Shown here one piece after another: positions 7,860-19,206 of a stretch of 64,000 bases of DNA; the stretch's first letter is position 1; each line of letters begins with the position of its first letter. Source of the DNA: Clostridia bacterium (GTDB lineage Bacteria > Bacillota > Clostridia > Oscillospirales > Acutalibacteraceae); the NCBI GenBank assembly GCA_017399175.1, contig JAFQEE010000065.1, forward strand, positions 1-64,000, read 5' to 3'. Position numbers and translations under genes: made by a program. The notes below the pieces were generated by a model. It searched no databases, was not told where the DNA came from, and saw only the letters and a list, made by a program, of their open reading frames with translations.

Positions 7860-9329
7860 TTATAGGGTTTCAAGACCTGCCACATGACGGAGAATTCGTC
7901 TTGCATCGGTTGCTGTTACACTTTTATTTCCGTCGACATTAGCAGCCTTTAACTGATTACTATTTAATTGTTCCAAACCTGCAACATATCTTAATACTTT
8001 TCGGGCATCAGTAGCATTAACTTTTTTGTTGCTGTCAACATCACCCAACACGAATTTTGTCGATGTATTCCCTGTTGAATTATCCGGTTCGGTTGTTGTA
8101 GGCAATTTAGGAATTATTCTTTCTTCCTTGTAATCGCAGTTATAATTATTACAAATGCGAACTTCAAGACCTTCTTTGTCTTTAGTTGCTTTTACTTCAA
8201 CTTCCCATTCACCTAATGAATGGTCGATTGCTTTAACGGTTCTTGTTTCAGTAAAATCACAATAATCACAAGTGTATATTTCTATACCGTTTTCTGTGCA
8301 AGTAGCTGCTTTTTCTGTTTTTGTGAAATGAAAGCTTGGGTGCGTACATTTTGCAACTGTGTAGTTGAAGTTGCATAACACAAAACCATTTTCAGCAACC
8401 GCACTTATTGTAGTTGTACCTGATTTTAATGGTGTGATTTTTGCAGTAACTTCGTATAGGCCTGAAGTATTTTCTTTTGGAGTACCATCAACCTTTATAA
8501 CAGTTTTATCAGATACTTTCAATTCAAACGGAACTTTTGATGAATAAAATAACTGTATATCTTTATCGGTTAGTTTTATGTCAAAATTTTTATCAGCATC
8601 TTTACATACAACAACATTATCCAGAATTTTTGAATCATTATATGTCATATTTATATTGTCCCACTGATTTTCATAACCATTATAATACACCTGTTTTAAA
8701 GAAACACATTCGTCAAAGGCTCTATCTTGAATTTCTGTTACACTTTCAGGAATTATAACAGTTTCGAGTTTTGAACAAGATAAAAATGCATCATTTGGAA
8801 TGATAGTCATTTCATTTGACAATGTTATTTCTTTTAAATTTAGAGCATATGAAAACGAATAACTTTCTAACTCTTTCACGGTATTTGGTATGACATATTT
8901 TTGTTCTGTTTTACCCGATGGATAGCATATTATTTTTGTCTTGTCCTTATTGAAAATAATATTATTAGCTGATAAATATTCAGTATTCAAATTAGATATT
9001 TCGATTTCTTTAAGCAATGAACAGTTTGCAAAAGCACCGTAACCTATTGTCTTGATGTTTTCACCAATTACGACCTTTTCAATGCTATGTTTATGTGCAA
9101 ATACAAAGTTATTAATACCAACAACATTATATTCTTCTATTGTATCAGGTATAATAACTTCTTGTTCATTTCCTTTATATTTTGTGATTATTGCTGTTCC
9201 CGTTCTGTCATTTGCATCATACACAAAATCACTATCGGTGATTGATATCGCAGATGAATTAAAATAAAAAACGGTAAATACAAAGGTAAAACATATAATT
9301 ATTGATAAAACTATTTTCATAAATTTCAT
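7860..9329 (-). CDS. Secreted leucine-rich-repeat protein with C-terminal type I dockerin
   Basis: 489 residues. A signal peptide occupies about 1-29 (basic start, hydrophobic stretch). BspA-like LRR_5 repeats follow at about 60-225, with the recurrent pattern of an alanine-phenylalanine-x2-C pair then a short strand. Next come an Ig-like region and a cysteine-paired segment (about 330-410) with CDYCD- and HSLGEW-type motifs. A Thr/Pro linker leads to a dockerin at about 427-489 with two calcium-loop repeats (DVDSNKKVNATD and NVDGNKSVTATD). The dockerin should plug the protein into a cohesin scaffold on the cell surface. The LRR part probably mediates binding; no catalytic domain is visible and no cohesin gene lies in the window. 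Confidence 0.88.
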   Translation of the reverse strand: MKFMKIVLSIIICFTFVFTVFYFNSSAISITDSDFVYDANDRTGTAIITKYKGNEQEVIIPDTIEEYNVVGINNFVFAHKHSIEKVVIGENIKTIGYGAFANCSLLKEIEISNLNTEYLSANNIIFNKDKTKIICYPSGKTEQKYVIPNTVKELESYSFSYALNLKEITLSNEMTIIPNDAFLSCSKLETVIIPESVTEIQDRAFDECVSLKQVYYNGYENQWDNINMTYNDSKILDNVVVCKDADKNFDIKLTDKDIQLFYSSKVPFELKVSDKTVIKVDGTPKENTSGLYEVTAKITPLKSGTTTISAVAENGFVLCNFNYTVAKCTHPSFHFTKTEKAATCTENGIEIYTCDYCDFTETRTVKAIDHSLGEWEVEVKATKDKEGLEVRICNNYNCDYKEERIIPKLPTTTEPDNSTGNTSTKFVLGDVDSNKKVNATDARKVLRYVAGLEQLNSNQLKAANVDGNKSVTATDARRILRHVAGLETL

Positions 9330-9363
9330 TTTTTCACTTCCCTGACAATATAAAAAATTAAAA

Positions 9364-11352
<1,989 letters not shown>

Positions 11353-11430
11353 TCACCTTAAAAAGTTTAATAATGATATATTCCCCAAAATATAATTAAA
11401 ATTTCAGGGAATAATATTTCGGGTGATAAT

Positions 11431-11826
11431 GTGAAAGTTTCAGAGAAATGTATATTTTTATTTATAATCGGTGGCATCGGATATGGTTTATTGGAAATAG
11501 GATTCAGAGGTTTTACGCACTGGTCAATGGTGATTACAGGCGGTTCGGCTCTTATATCACTTTATCTTATAAACCATACATTTCCAAATGCGTCAATAAT
11601 ATCAAAAGCGTTTGCAGGATGTGCAGTAATTACCCTACTTGAATTTACTGTGGGACTAATTGTCAACAAAATTTATTCATTCGGAGTATGGGATTATACC
11701 AACTCACCTGCAAATATTATGGGAATAATTTCTCTTAAATTTTCACTTTGTTGGTTTGCAATATCATTTTTTATGATAGCAGTTTTCATTACCTTGCGAA
11801 GAATTATATATTCGCAGAAATCTTGA
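11431..11826 (+). CDS. Putative ABC-transporter type IV (CmpB-like, PF06541) membrane protein
   Basis: 131 residues with four predicted membrane helices. The motif VWDYTNSPANIMGIISLKF is typical of the PF06541 family (formerly DUF1113), whose function is unknown despite the ABC-transporter name. Translation starts at GTG (11431), with GGGTGA at 11421-11426; the ATG two bases upstream is out of frame and stops at once. Its last 23 bp overlap the 3' end of the convergent GH27 gene. No terminator is evident between the two. Confidence 0.8.
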   Translation: MKVSEKCIFLFIIGGIGYGLLEIGFRGFTHWSMVITGGSALISLYLINHTFPNASIISKAFAGCAVITLLEFTVGLIVNKIYSFGVWDYTNSPANIMGIISLKFSLCWFAISFFMIAVFITLRRIIYSQKS

Positions 11827-13528
11827 AAACTTTTACACCATGGGGTTCAACAGTTGCTGTAAGCTTATCAGATGCAATAAATTCTGTTTTATCCCAAAGT
11901 TCTTTACATATGTAATCTGAATTATCAGGTAATGTTACACTTACAACATTTTTTATGTCATTAAATGAGCAACTCATTTCAGTTTTTGAGTTTGTTTTAT
12001 TGAAGAAACAAACTGCAACCTGATTATTTTCAAGTGGTTTAACAAGAACATCCTTTAAACCTGACTTAACTCGCTTACATTGAATGCCAAGTTTATCCTG
12101 ATTAATTGCGATAACATCTTTATTTGTTAAAATCCTTAATACTTTATTATCAGTATCAACTGAACCGTCAGGTTTAATAAAATCACGGATATCGTTACCA
12201 AGAATCAAAGGGGCCGCCATCATTGACCATAATGTAAAATGAGATTTGTTCTCTTCATAAGTAAGTTTTCCGTTACCAACTTCAAGCATATCAGGGTCAT
12301 TAAATGCACCAGGTCTTGCGTATTCATCAAGACGAACATTAAATTCATATATTCCCATTACAGATGCCCAATGTGGTTGGATATCACCTGTTGTCCTCCA
12401 GATGTTACCGGCCTTTCCGCCCCATTTCCAAGGTTTGTTCCAGCCCCATTCACAGATTGAATAAAGAATTTTCTTTTCAGGACAGTTATTTTCCTCAGCA
12501 TATTTTTTAGTTGCTCTAACGAGTTCTTTGCCCATATTTTCATACTGCATTGCAGCACTATCCATAGTTGAACCAACAGGATTTGTAATTGAAATAGTAT
12601 TATTTCCTGCATGAAGTCTGATTTTTATCTGTCGTCTGCCTTCTCGTGAGAATGCTTTTTGTTCAGCAATATAGAAATCATATTTTTCATTATCATTAAC
12701 TGTTACAACACAGAACTGTCCTTTGCTTGTGTTCTTTTTCATTACGAGAGTAAGAACATATTCTCCATCTTCAGGAACTTCAACATTATCAAACACGATA
12801 GTACCAAGACCACTGCAAAGCCCTTTTACATAACTGTTACCGTCATCTTCTTCTACAACCTTGGCATCACCTTTTAAAACTGCATCTTTTGCCTTGAAAA
12901 CAAGTTCATTTTCAAATCGATTACCAATAATTGAAATGCTATCGATATATGGTGCATCGGTTGGAATAAGCACATGATGACAATAGTCATATTTAAAATA
13001 CTCGATTCCCCATTTTGCAAAGGTTTCAGCGTCAATTCTTTCATTATAAAGAGATGCAGGTAAATCCTCACAAGTTAAAGTTCCATTTGAAGAATAAATA
13101 CCAAGTTTAAGTCCCATAGCATTAACCTGTTCAACAAGCCATTTTATACCATGAGGAAATGTTGATAAATCACCTTGTAATTTTCCGTTTTCATCTCGCA
13201 TTGATGATTGCCAACAGTCGTCAAGATTAATATAAACATATCCCGCATCAGCAAGACCTGATTTTTTAACTGCTTCTGCAATTTCAAGAATAACATTTTC
13301 ATCAATTCTTTGTCTGAAAATATTCCAGCTTGACCAACCCATTGGTGGAGTCAAAGCAGCACCGTTATTATACATTTCATCCTTTGTATAATGAATTTTT
13401 GTTTTAGCAAGTGCTTTTTTAATTTCACATTTAGGGCAGATATCTTTTTTCTTTAAATAAAGAATACTACTGCCAACAGCAGTACCAACTGCAGCAATTC
13501 CCGATAAAACAGTTAATCCTTTTTTCAT
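11804..13528 (-). CDS. Glycoside hydrolase family 27 (alpha-galactosidase-like) with inserted CBM-like domain
   Basis: 574 residues. An N-terminal hydrophobic helix (about 4-25) suggests a membrane anchor or uncleaved signal. The GH27 barrel starts at LTPPMGWSSWN (59-69). The nucleophile is D181 in KYDYC and the acid/base is D413 in FNDPDMLEVG, by comparison with the family. Between these, about residues 205-325, lies a beta-rich insert resembling a CBM35/CBM6 module, with the pattern FKAKDAVLKGDAKV, SYVKGL, then VFDNVEVPEDGEYVLTL. A C-terminal beta domain follows. Substrate is probably an alpha-galactoside or beta-arabinopyranoside; it cannot be settled here. ATG at 13528 is chosen because CGAGGG lies 6 nt upstream. 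Confidence 0.88.
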   Translation of the reverse strand: MKKGLTVLSGIAAVGTAVGSSILYLKKKDICPKCEIKKALAKTKIHYTKDEMYNNGAALTPPMGWSSWNIFRQRIDENVILEIAEAVKKSGLADAGYVYINLDDCWQSSMRDENGKLQGDLSTFPHGIKWLVEQVNAMGLKLGIYSSNGTLTCEDLPASLYNERIDAETFAKWGIEYFKYDYCHHVLIPTDAPYIDSISIIGNRFENELVFKAKDAVLKGDAKVVEEDDGNSYVKGLCSGLGTIVFDNVEVPEDGEYVLTLVMKKNTSKGQFCVVTVNDNEKYDFYIAEQKAFSREGRRQIKIRLHAGNNTISITNPVGSTMDSAAMQYENMGKELVRATKKYAEENNCPEKKILYSICEWGWNKPWKWGGKAGNIWRTTGDIQPHWASVMGIYEFNVRLDEYARPGAFNDPDMLEVGNGKLTYEENKSHFTLWSMMAAPLILGNDIRDFIKPDGSVDTDNKVLRILTNKDVIAINQDKLGIQCKRVKSGLKDVLVKPLENNQVAVCFFNKTNSKTEMSCSFNDIKNVVSVTLPDNSDYICKELWDKTEFIASDKLTATVEPHGVKVFKISANI

Positions 13529-13545
13529 ATGAAACCCTCGCAATA

Positions 13546-13584
13546 CAAAACAGGTCAGATGGTGGATTGCATCATCTGACCTGT
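13546..13584 (-). terminator. Terminator of the ispH/rpsA operon
   Basis: A 12-bp perfect stem ACAGGTCAGATG/CATCTGACCTGT (13550-13561 with 13573-13584) is followed, on the minus strand, by TTTTG. It lies just upstream of the GH27 ribosome binding site. Confidence 0.85.
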
Positions 13585-13618
13585 AATATTTAATGTTACG
13601 GCCTAAATGCCGAATATA

Positions 13619-15676
13619 TTATTCCTCAACAGGAGCCGGAGCAACTTCTTCAGAAACATCTGCTGCATCTTCAGCAGATGTTTCAACTTGTGCTACTTCT
13701 TCAACTACTTCAGCAACAGGAGCTTCTTCAACTACCGGTGGCTCAAGGAGAGCTTTGATTGAAAGACTAACTCTCTTCTTATCAAAGTCGATTTCCATAA
13801 TCTTTGCTTTAACAACATCGCCTACTTTAAGAACTTCAGCAGGAGTGCCGATATGCTTATAAGCAATCTGTGAAATATGAATAAGACCATCAACACCAGG
13901 AATAATCTGTGCAAAAGCACCGAAAGATGTAAGGCTTACAATCTTGCATTCGACTTCACTGTCAACAGGATAATCACGCTTAAGGATTTCCCATGGATTA
14001 TCTTCAACCTTTTTGTAACCTAAAGAAATCTTTTTATTTTCAGTATCAAGTTCTTTAACATAAACTTCAACAGTATCGCCAACTTTAACGATTTCTGATG
14101 GGTGCTTGATTCTCTGCCATGAGAGTTCAGAGATATGTACCATACCGTCAACACCGCCAAGGTCAACGAATGCACCATAATTTGTAAGGCTTCTTACTGT
14201 ACCTGTATAAACTGCACCTTCAGTAACATTTGCCCAGAATGCATCTTCGATTTCCTTTTTCTTAGCAGCAGCAACTTCACGAATTGAACCTACTACCTTT
14301 CTTCTCATCTTGTTAACTTCAATAATCTTATATTCAACTGTTGTCTTAACAAGTTCTTCAAGAGAATCGTTTCTTCTGAGTTTTGCAAGAGATGCAGGAA
14401 CAAATACTTTGATAGCACCGTCCTGAACAAATACACCCTTGTTGTCGCCAACGATACCCGTAACAACACCTGTGTGAATTGTATCGTCTGCTTCAAGGTT
14501 TTCCCAGATTGCTCCACGGTCATAAAGACGCTTTGAAAGCTTGATTGTACCTTCAACATCATTTGTCTTCATAATACGAAGTTTGATTTCGTCGCCAACC
14601 TTAAGCTCTGCTCTTGGGTCAGCTGATGGATCATCACTATATTCATCAAAAGACACATAGCCTGTATGCTTTCTGCCTGCGATTTCAACCTGAATTTCAG
14701 TTGCAGTAAAACCAACTACTGTACCAATAACATTCTGGTCAGAACTCATAGTGCTGAGTGATTCCTCAAGCATCTGCTCAAAGCCTGCTGTCTCCTCCTT
14801 ATTAATTGTGTTTGCGTTTTCAAAAATCTCGGACATAGTTTTTAGTACCTCCTTAATAATACTGTCGGGAGTCGATGCACCCGCAGTAACGCCTATTGAA
14901 TGAACATCACAAAAGGCTATGTCCAAAAGCTCTTTTGCCGTTTCAATCAAATAAGTCGGGCAATTAGGTTCACAAACTGCTTTTAATTTTGCAGTATTTG
15001 AACTTGTTCTTCCACCAATTATTATCATAATATCATTTTTCTTTGATAATAACAGTGCTTCTGCCTGTCTTTCTTCGGTCGCATTACATATTGTATCAAA
15101 AATAATTGCGTTTGTATAGTATAAATTTATAATTTTAATACATTTTTTCCATTCTTTTATGCTAAAAGTTGTTTGAGATACGACAATGAACGGTTTTACA
15201 GGATTAAATGTATTGTTATTTAATATGTTTTCAAGTTCTTCTGCAGAATTGAAAATAAAACATTCACCATTGCAATAGCTTTTTATTCCTATTACTTCAG
15301 GATGTTTGCTGTCCCCTGCCATAAGAACCGGTAAAGTCTCCGATGAATTCTTTTCAACAATTTTATGTATTTTCTTTACAAAGGGACATGTTGCGTCAAT
15401 AAAATCAATGGAATTATTAACACAGAAATCGAGTGATGATTTTTCAACACCATGAGTACGGATAACAACTTTTTTGTCAGTTGTAACCGATTGAACATTA
15501 TCTATTATATTTACACCTTTAGATGATAAATCATCAATAACCTGTGGATTATGAATTATCGGTCCAAGTGTACAGATGTTTTCACCTTTATCCACAAGGT
15601 CATAAAGCATTGTAACAGCACGATTTACTCCAAAACAGAATCCTGCAGTTTTTGCAAGGGTTATTTGGACTTGCAT
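13619..15676 (-). CDS. ispH-rpsA: Bifunctional IspH (HMBPP reductase) / 30S ribosomal protein S1
   Basis: 685 residues join two unrelated functions. Residues 1 to about 285 are 4-hydroxy-3-methylbut-2-enyl diphosphate reductase, the last step of the MEP isoprenoid pathway. The three iron-sulfur cysteines are C14, C97 and C197, with substrate histidines H42, H75 and H125. From about 315, four S1 RNA-binding domains follow, then a Glu/Ala/Val-rich acidic tail. This fusion is known in many Clostridia. The start is taken as ATG at 15676 to match IspH N-termini; GGAGGGA lies upstream at a slightly long spacing. It overlaps plsC by 16 bp. A terminator follows. Confidence 0.95.
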   Translation of the reverse strand: MQVQITLAKTAGFCFGVNRAVTMLYDLVDKGENICTLGPIIHNPQVIDDLSSKGVNIIDNVQSVTTDKKVVIRTHGVEKSSLDFCVNNSIDFIDATCPFVKKIHKIVEKNSSETLPVLMAGDSKHPEVIGIKSYCNGECFIFNSAEELENILNNNTFNPVKPFIVVSQTTFSIKEWKKCIKIINLYYTNAIIFDTICNATEERQAEALLLSKKNDIMIIIGGRTSSNTAKLKAVCEPNCPTYLIETAKELLDIAFCDVHSIGVTAGASTPDSIIKEVLKTMSEIFENANTINKEETAGFEQMLEESLSTMSSDQNVIGTVVGFTATEIQVEIAGRKHTGYVSFDEYSDDPSADPRAELKVGDEIKLRIMKTNDVEGTIKLSKRLYDRGAIWENLEADDTIHTGVVTGIVGDNKGVFVQDGAIKVFVPASLAKLRRNDSLEELVKTTVEYKIIEVNKMRRKVVGSIREVAAAKKKEIEDAFWANVTEGAVYTGTVRSLTNYGAFVDLGGVDGMVHISELSWQRIKHPSEIVKVGDTVEVYVKELDTENKKISLGYKKVEDNPWEILKRDYPVDSEVECKIVSLTSFGAFAQIIPGVDGLIHISQIAYKHIGTPAEVLKVGDVVKAKIMEIDFDKKRVSLSIKALLEPPVVEEAPVAEVVEEVAQVETSAEDAADVSEEVAPAPVEE

Positions 15677-16323
15677 TTCTTTCGAAGCTCCCTCCAAAGA
15701 AGAACAATTCTATCCATAACCATATTTGCTACTTCTTTGTTTTCTTTTGTTCCACCATCTTCGGTAAAGTTCATTTCCTCATATTTAATTGCTTCACCAA
15801 ATTTCACGAAAACCTTTGAACCAAATTTTCCTCTTTCTTCAACACAGATTGCTGTAGGAACAACATCGCACTGTGCATTTCTTGCAATAAGACCAACACC
15901 TGATTTTGCCTTTTTAGGATAGCCATCTCTTGAACGAGTACCTTCCGGGAAAATGCAAAGAATCTTGCCCTTTTTAACAAGGTCACTTGCATAATTGATT
16001 GCCTGCATATCACCTTTACCACGAACAATAGGAAAGGCATTGCAACTTGTAAGAATTTTGCGGGCAATAGGATTTTTTAAGGCTTCATATTTTGTTACGA
16101 AGTGAAAAAGCTTATCCTTACTTGCAGTCTGAATAAAAATAGGGTCATAAATAATTGAATGGTTTGCTGCTATAATAAATCCATCATCACGGTCAAGATT
16201 TTCAAGACCTTCAACCTCTAACTTAACTCGTGTTTTGCAACAGAAATTGCACAATGGTCTGAAAACATTAAATCCTTTATGTGTTTCGTAATTACTAAAA
16301 TCAAAATACTTTTTCTCTGACAT
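15661..16323 (-). CDS. plsC: 1-acyl-sn-glycerol-3-phosphate acyltransferase (PlsC family)
   Basis: Adds the second acyl chain to lysophosphatidic acid to make phosphatidic acid at the membrane. The catalytic motif NHSIIYD has H55 and D60 (HX4D). The substrate motif FPEGTR is at 125-130. The 220 residues are normal, with a hydrophobic N-terminal part that associates with membrane. The gene starts on the last base of the cmk stop and overlaps ispH/rpsA, so cmk-plsC-ispH/rpsA is one transcript, an order common in Clostridia. Confidence 0.92.
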   Translation of the reverse strand: MSEKKYFDFSNYETHKGFNVFRPLCNFCCKTRVKLEVEGLENLDRDDGFIIAANHSIIYDPIFIQTASKDKLFHFVTKYEALKNPIARKILTSCNAFPIVRGKGDMQAINYASDLVKKGKILCIFPEGTRSRDGYPKKAKSGVGLIARNAQCDVVPTAICVEERGKFGSKVFVKFGEAIKYEEMNFTEDGGTKENKEVANMVMDRIVLLWRELRKKCKSK

Positions 16324-16985
16324 TACATTTTCTCCTTAATTGTTTCTACTATCATATTAATTGATTCTTCAAGAGTGTTTCCTGTTGTATTGATTACAAC
16401 TGAATCATCAGCAGGTTTTAATGGTGCTATTTTACGATGAGAGTCATTATAATCACGCACTTTAAGGTCATCAAGAACTTCCTGATATGTTACTGTGCTA
16501 CCCTTTTCTTCTAATTCCTTAAATCTTCTCATTGCACGTTCTTCAGGGTCAGCTGTTAAAAATATTTTAACCTGTGCATTCGGAAGAACAACAGTACCGA
16601 TATCTCTGCCGTCCATTATACAATTATTCTTTGCTGCAATGTCTCTTTGTAAATCAAAAAGAAATGCACGAACAGATGGAATTGCGGACACGTTAGATGC
16701 TGCCATTGAAGCTTCCGGAAGTCTGATTTCAGTTGAAACATCATCACCGTTAAGATATACATGCTGAACACCGTCAATAAATTTTAATTCAACATTAATC
16801 TCATTAAGTACAGAACCAATTGCATCTGCATCAGTTGTTACAATACCTTTACGAAGACAATAAACACCTACTGCTCTGTATAAAGCACCTGTATCAACAT
16901 AAATAAAACCAAGTTCTTTAGCGGCAGCACGGGCTATTGTGCTTTTACCTGCTCCCGCAGGACCATCAATTGCTACATTAATCAT
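16323..16985 (-). CDS. cmk: Cytidylate kinase
   Basis: Phosphorylates CMP and dCMP to the diphosphates. The P-loop GPAGAGKST is at residues 8-16. The CMP-binding DGRDIG motif is near 120-125, and the lid carries the ADPEERAMRR segment. The 220 residues match family length. Ribosome binding site GAGGG precedes ATG. It starts 10 bp after the flavoprotein gene and shares one base with plsC, so it belongs to the rpiR-baiN-like-cmk-plsC-ispH/rpsA run. Confidence 0.95.
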   Translation of the reverse strand: MINVAIDGPAGAGKSTIARAAAKELGFIYVDTGALYRAVGVYCLRKGIVTTDADAIGSVLNEINVELKFIDGVQHVYLNGDDVSTEIRLPEASMAASNVSAIPSVRAFLFDLQRDIAAKNNCIMDGRDIGTVVLPNAQVKIFLTADPEERAMRRFKELEEKGSTVTYQEVLDDLKVRDYNDSHRKIAPLKPADDSVVINTTGNTLEESINMIVETIKEKM

Positions 16986-16995
16986 AAATTTTCCC

Positions 16996-18243
16996 TCACT
17001 CTATATTACTTGCAGAAATTCCCGCCAGATGTCCTGTCGAGAATGCTATCTGCAGATTAAATCCACCAGTATAACCGTCACAATCAATTACTTCACCTGC
17101 AAAGTATAAACCCTTACATATTTTGCTTTCCATTGTTTTAGGATTTATTTCATTGATTTTCACTCCACCCGAAGTAACGATTGCTTCATTGATATTGTTA
17201 AAATCCATTACAGTTAATTTTAAATTTTTAATTGTATTAACAAGATTTTTTCGCATTTCTTTTGTAATCTGATTGATTTTTTCAGATTGCTTGATACGAG
17301 AAAGTTTTAAGACAGGTGAAATCAATGATTTTGGCAATAACAAAGCCAATACATTTGAAATTGATTTATTGCTGTTATCCGAAAAATCGCGAAGAATTCT
17401 TGCATCAAGTTTTTCTTCAGATAAGGCGGGCTTTAAATCAATGAAAATTTCATATCTTTCTTTCTCCATATCACGCATATGGGCACTTGCTGAAAGAATC
17501 ATTGGCCCTGATACACCAAAATGTGTGAAAAGCATTTCACCGAAATCATCGTAGATTTCCTTTTTCTTCTTGGTATCAACAACTCTTATGCCAACATTTT
17601 TAAGTGAAAGTCCCATACAATCACTACAAAATCCTTCACGACATACCAAAGCTGATAATGATGGTCTTAACTGTGTCACAGTATGTCCAACACTTTCAGC
17701 AAATTTATATCCGTCACCGCTTGAGCCTGTTTTGGGATATGAAAGACCACCCGTTGCAATTATAACTGAACCGGCATAATACTCATTACCTAAATCAGTA
17801 ACAACGCCTTTAACACAATTATCTTCGGTTAAAATGCCAACAACTCTTTCGGTCTTTCTTTTAACACCCATATCAGTTATATAACGATTCAAGGCATCAA
17901 CAATATCAACAGCCTTGTCAGTTACAGGAAAAACTCGATTACCGCGTTCAACTTTAAGTTCAACACCGTAATCTTCAAAAAAATACATTACATCCTGTGA
18001 ATTAAATGATGAATAAGCACCATACAGAAATCTTCCGTTGCCGGGGATGTTTGATATAAATTTTTGTACATCATCACCTATGTCATTCGTAACATTACAT
18101 CTGCCCTTACCTGTAATCATAACTTTACGGGCAATTTTGTCATTACGCTCTATAAGTAATACATCAGCACCGTTTTCCGCTGCTGTTCCTGCTGCCATTG
18201 TTCCGGCAGCACCTGCACCAATAACAATAACTTTATTACTCAT
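16996..18243 (-). CDS. HI0933/BaiN-like NAD(P)/FAD-dependent oxidoreductase
   Basis: Flavoprotein of the HI0933/YtfN family. The dinucleotide-binding motif VIGAGAAGTMAAG is at the N-terminus and a second FAD motif GEVIDCDGYTGGFNLQ lies near the C-terminus. Physiological substrate is unknown; some members (BaiN) have been linked to bile acid dehydroxylation, which should not be assumed here. The frame extends 28 codons further upstream, but GGTGGC lies 5 nt before ATG at 18243. That gives 415 residues, the usual size. The start overlaps the end of the rpiR gene by 8 bp. Confidence 0.88.
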   Translation of the reverse strand: MSNKVIVIGAGAAGTMAAGTAAENGADVLLIERNDKIARKVMITGKGRCNVTNDIGDDVQKFISNIPGNGRFLYGAYSSFNSQDVMYFFEDYGVELKVERGNRVFPVTDKAVDIVDALNRYITDMGVKRKTERVVGILTEDNCVKGVVTDLGNEYYAGSVIIATGGLSYPKTGSSGDGYKFAESVGHTVTQLRPSLSALVCREGFCSDCMGLSLKNVGIRVVDTKKKKEIYDDFGEMLFTHFGVSGPMILSASAHMRDMEKERYEIFIDLKPALSEEKLDARILRDFSDNSNKSISNVLALLLPKSLISPVLKLSRIKQSEKINQITKEMRKNLVNTIKNLKLTVMDFNNINEAIVTSGGVKINEINPKTMESKICKGLYFAGEVIDCDGYTGGFNLQIAFSTGHLAGISASNIE

Positions 18244-19111
18244 TTTCGCCACCATCAGGTTTATCATATACCTGGTATTCATCCCAGATACCTTCAAGCT
18301 TATTGAAGTTGTTATAAACTTCTTCACGACGACTAAAGGTCAGTGCAACAATAAGTGCGTTTATAAGACTTAAAGGAGCAACAAGCGAATCAACAACTGA
18401 AACAATATCGCTCTTTGCAACAAGTAATGCATTAGAAAACTCCGCAATCGGTGAAACGGCTGAATCGGTAATTGAAATTATATTTGTTCCCCTGTCACTA
18501 ATGAAACGGAGGGCATTGATTGTCTGTTTTGAATAACGAGGGAAACTGATTGCAACACACACATCTTCTTCATTAATTCTGAACATCTGCTCAAACATTT
18601 CACTACCGCTTGATGTATCTACCAAAACAACATTTTCAAATACAAGATTAAGATAAAAATAAAGAAAACTTGCAAGGGCGGCTGAACTTCTTACACCAAG
18701 AATATAAATTTTTCTTGCATTATTAATCATTTCAACTGCTTTTTTAAATTCAGAATCACTTACAATTTCAAGAGTATCCCTTATAAGCTCAATATCACCG
18801 TTAAGAACTTTTTTTATAGCATTATCTTCGCCGATAAGGTTACTTGAAACTTCCATTCGTTGAACAGCAGTTAATTTTGATTTAATCATCTGCTGAAGTT
18901 CTTTTTGAAGTTCAGGATAGCCTTTGAAACCCATTTCCGTCGCAAAACGAACAACGGTCGATTCACTCACACCAACTTTTTCACCTAATTTTGATGCAGT
19001 CATAAAGGCTGCTTTATCATAGTTAGTTGAAATATATTGAACAAGTTTTTTGTGTCCTTTTGACAGTTTTTTATTATTCAAATCAATTTTAGAAAATATA
19101 AATGATTTCAT
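18236..19111 (-). CDS. MurR/RpiR family transcriptional regulator
   Basis: 291 residues with an N-terminal RpiR helix-turn-helix (GEKVGVSESTVVRFATEMGF, about 46-65) and a C-terminal SIS sugar-phosphate-binding domain (about 125-255, with VRSSAALA and SFPRYSKQT motifs). Such regulators sense phosphosugars and control sugar or amino-sugar catabolism. No sugar-use genes sit next to it: it leads an operon of a flavoprotein, cmk, plsC and ispH/rpsA, so its targets are probably elsewhere. Ribosome binding site GAGGT. Confidence 0.88.
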   Translation of the reverse strand: MKSFIFSKIDLNNKKLSKGHKKLVQYISTNYDKAAFMTASKLGEKVGVSESTVVRFATEMGFKGYPELQKELQQMIKSKLTAVQRMEVSSNLIGEDNAIKKVLNGDIELIRDTLEIVSDSEFKKAVEMINNARKIYILGVRSSAALASFLYFYLNLVFENVVLVDTSSGSEMFEQMFRINEEDVCVAISFPRYSKQTINALRFISDRGTNIISITDSAVSPIAEFSNALLVAKSDIVSVVDSLVAPLSLINALIVALTFSRREEVYNNFNKLEGIWDEYQVYDKPDGGENE

Positions 19112-19206
19112 ACTGACAATACCTCATGTCAAACAATCAAATTTCTACTTATTATACTATAAATCGCACAGTAATTGCAATGCTTTTTTGCAGGAAATCT
19201 TGCAAA

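Noticed and set aside
13593..13862. Plus-strand ORF rich in Ser, Thr and Ala
   Set aside because: It mirrors the Ala/Val/Glu-rich tail of ribosomal protein S1 on the opposite strand; no ribosome binding site and no family resemblance.
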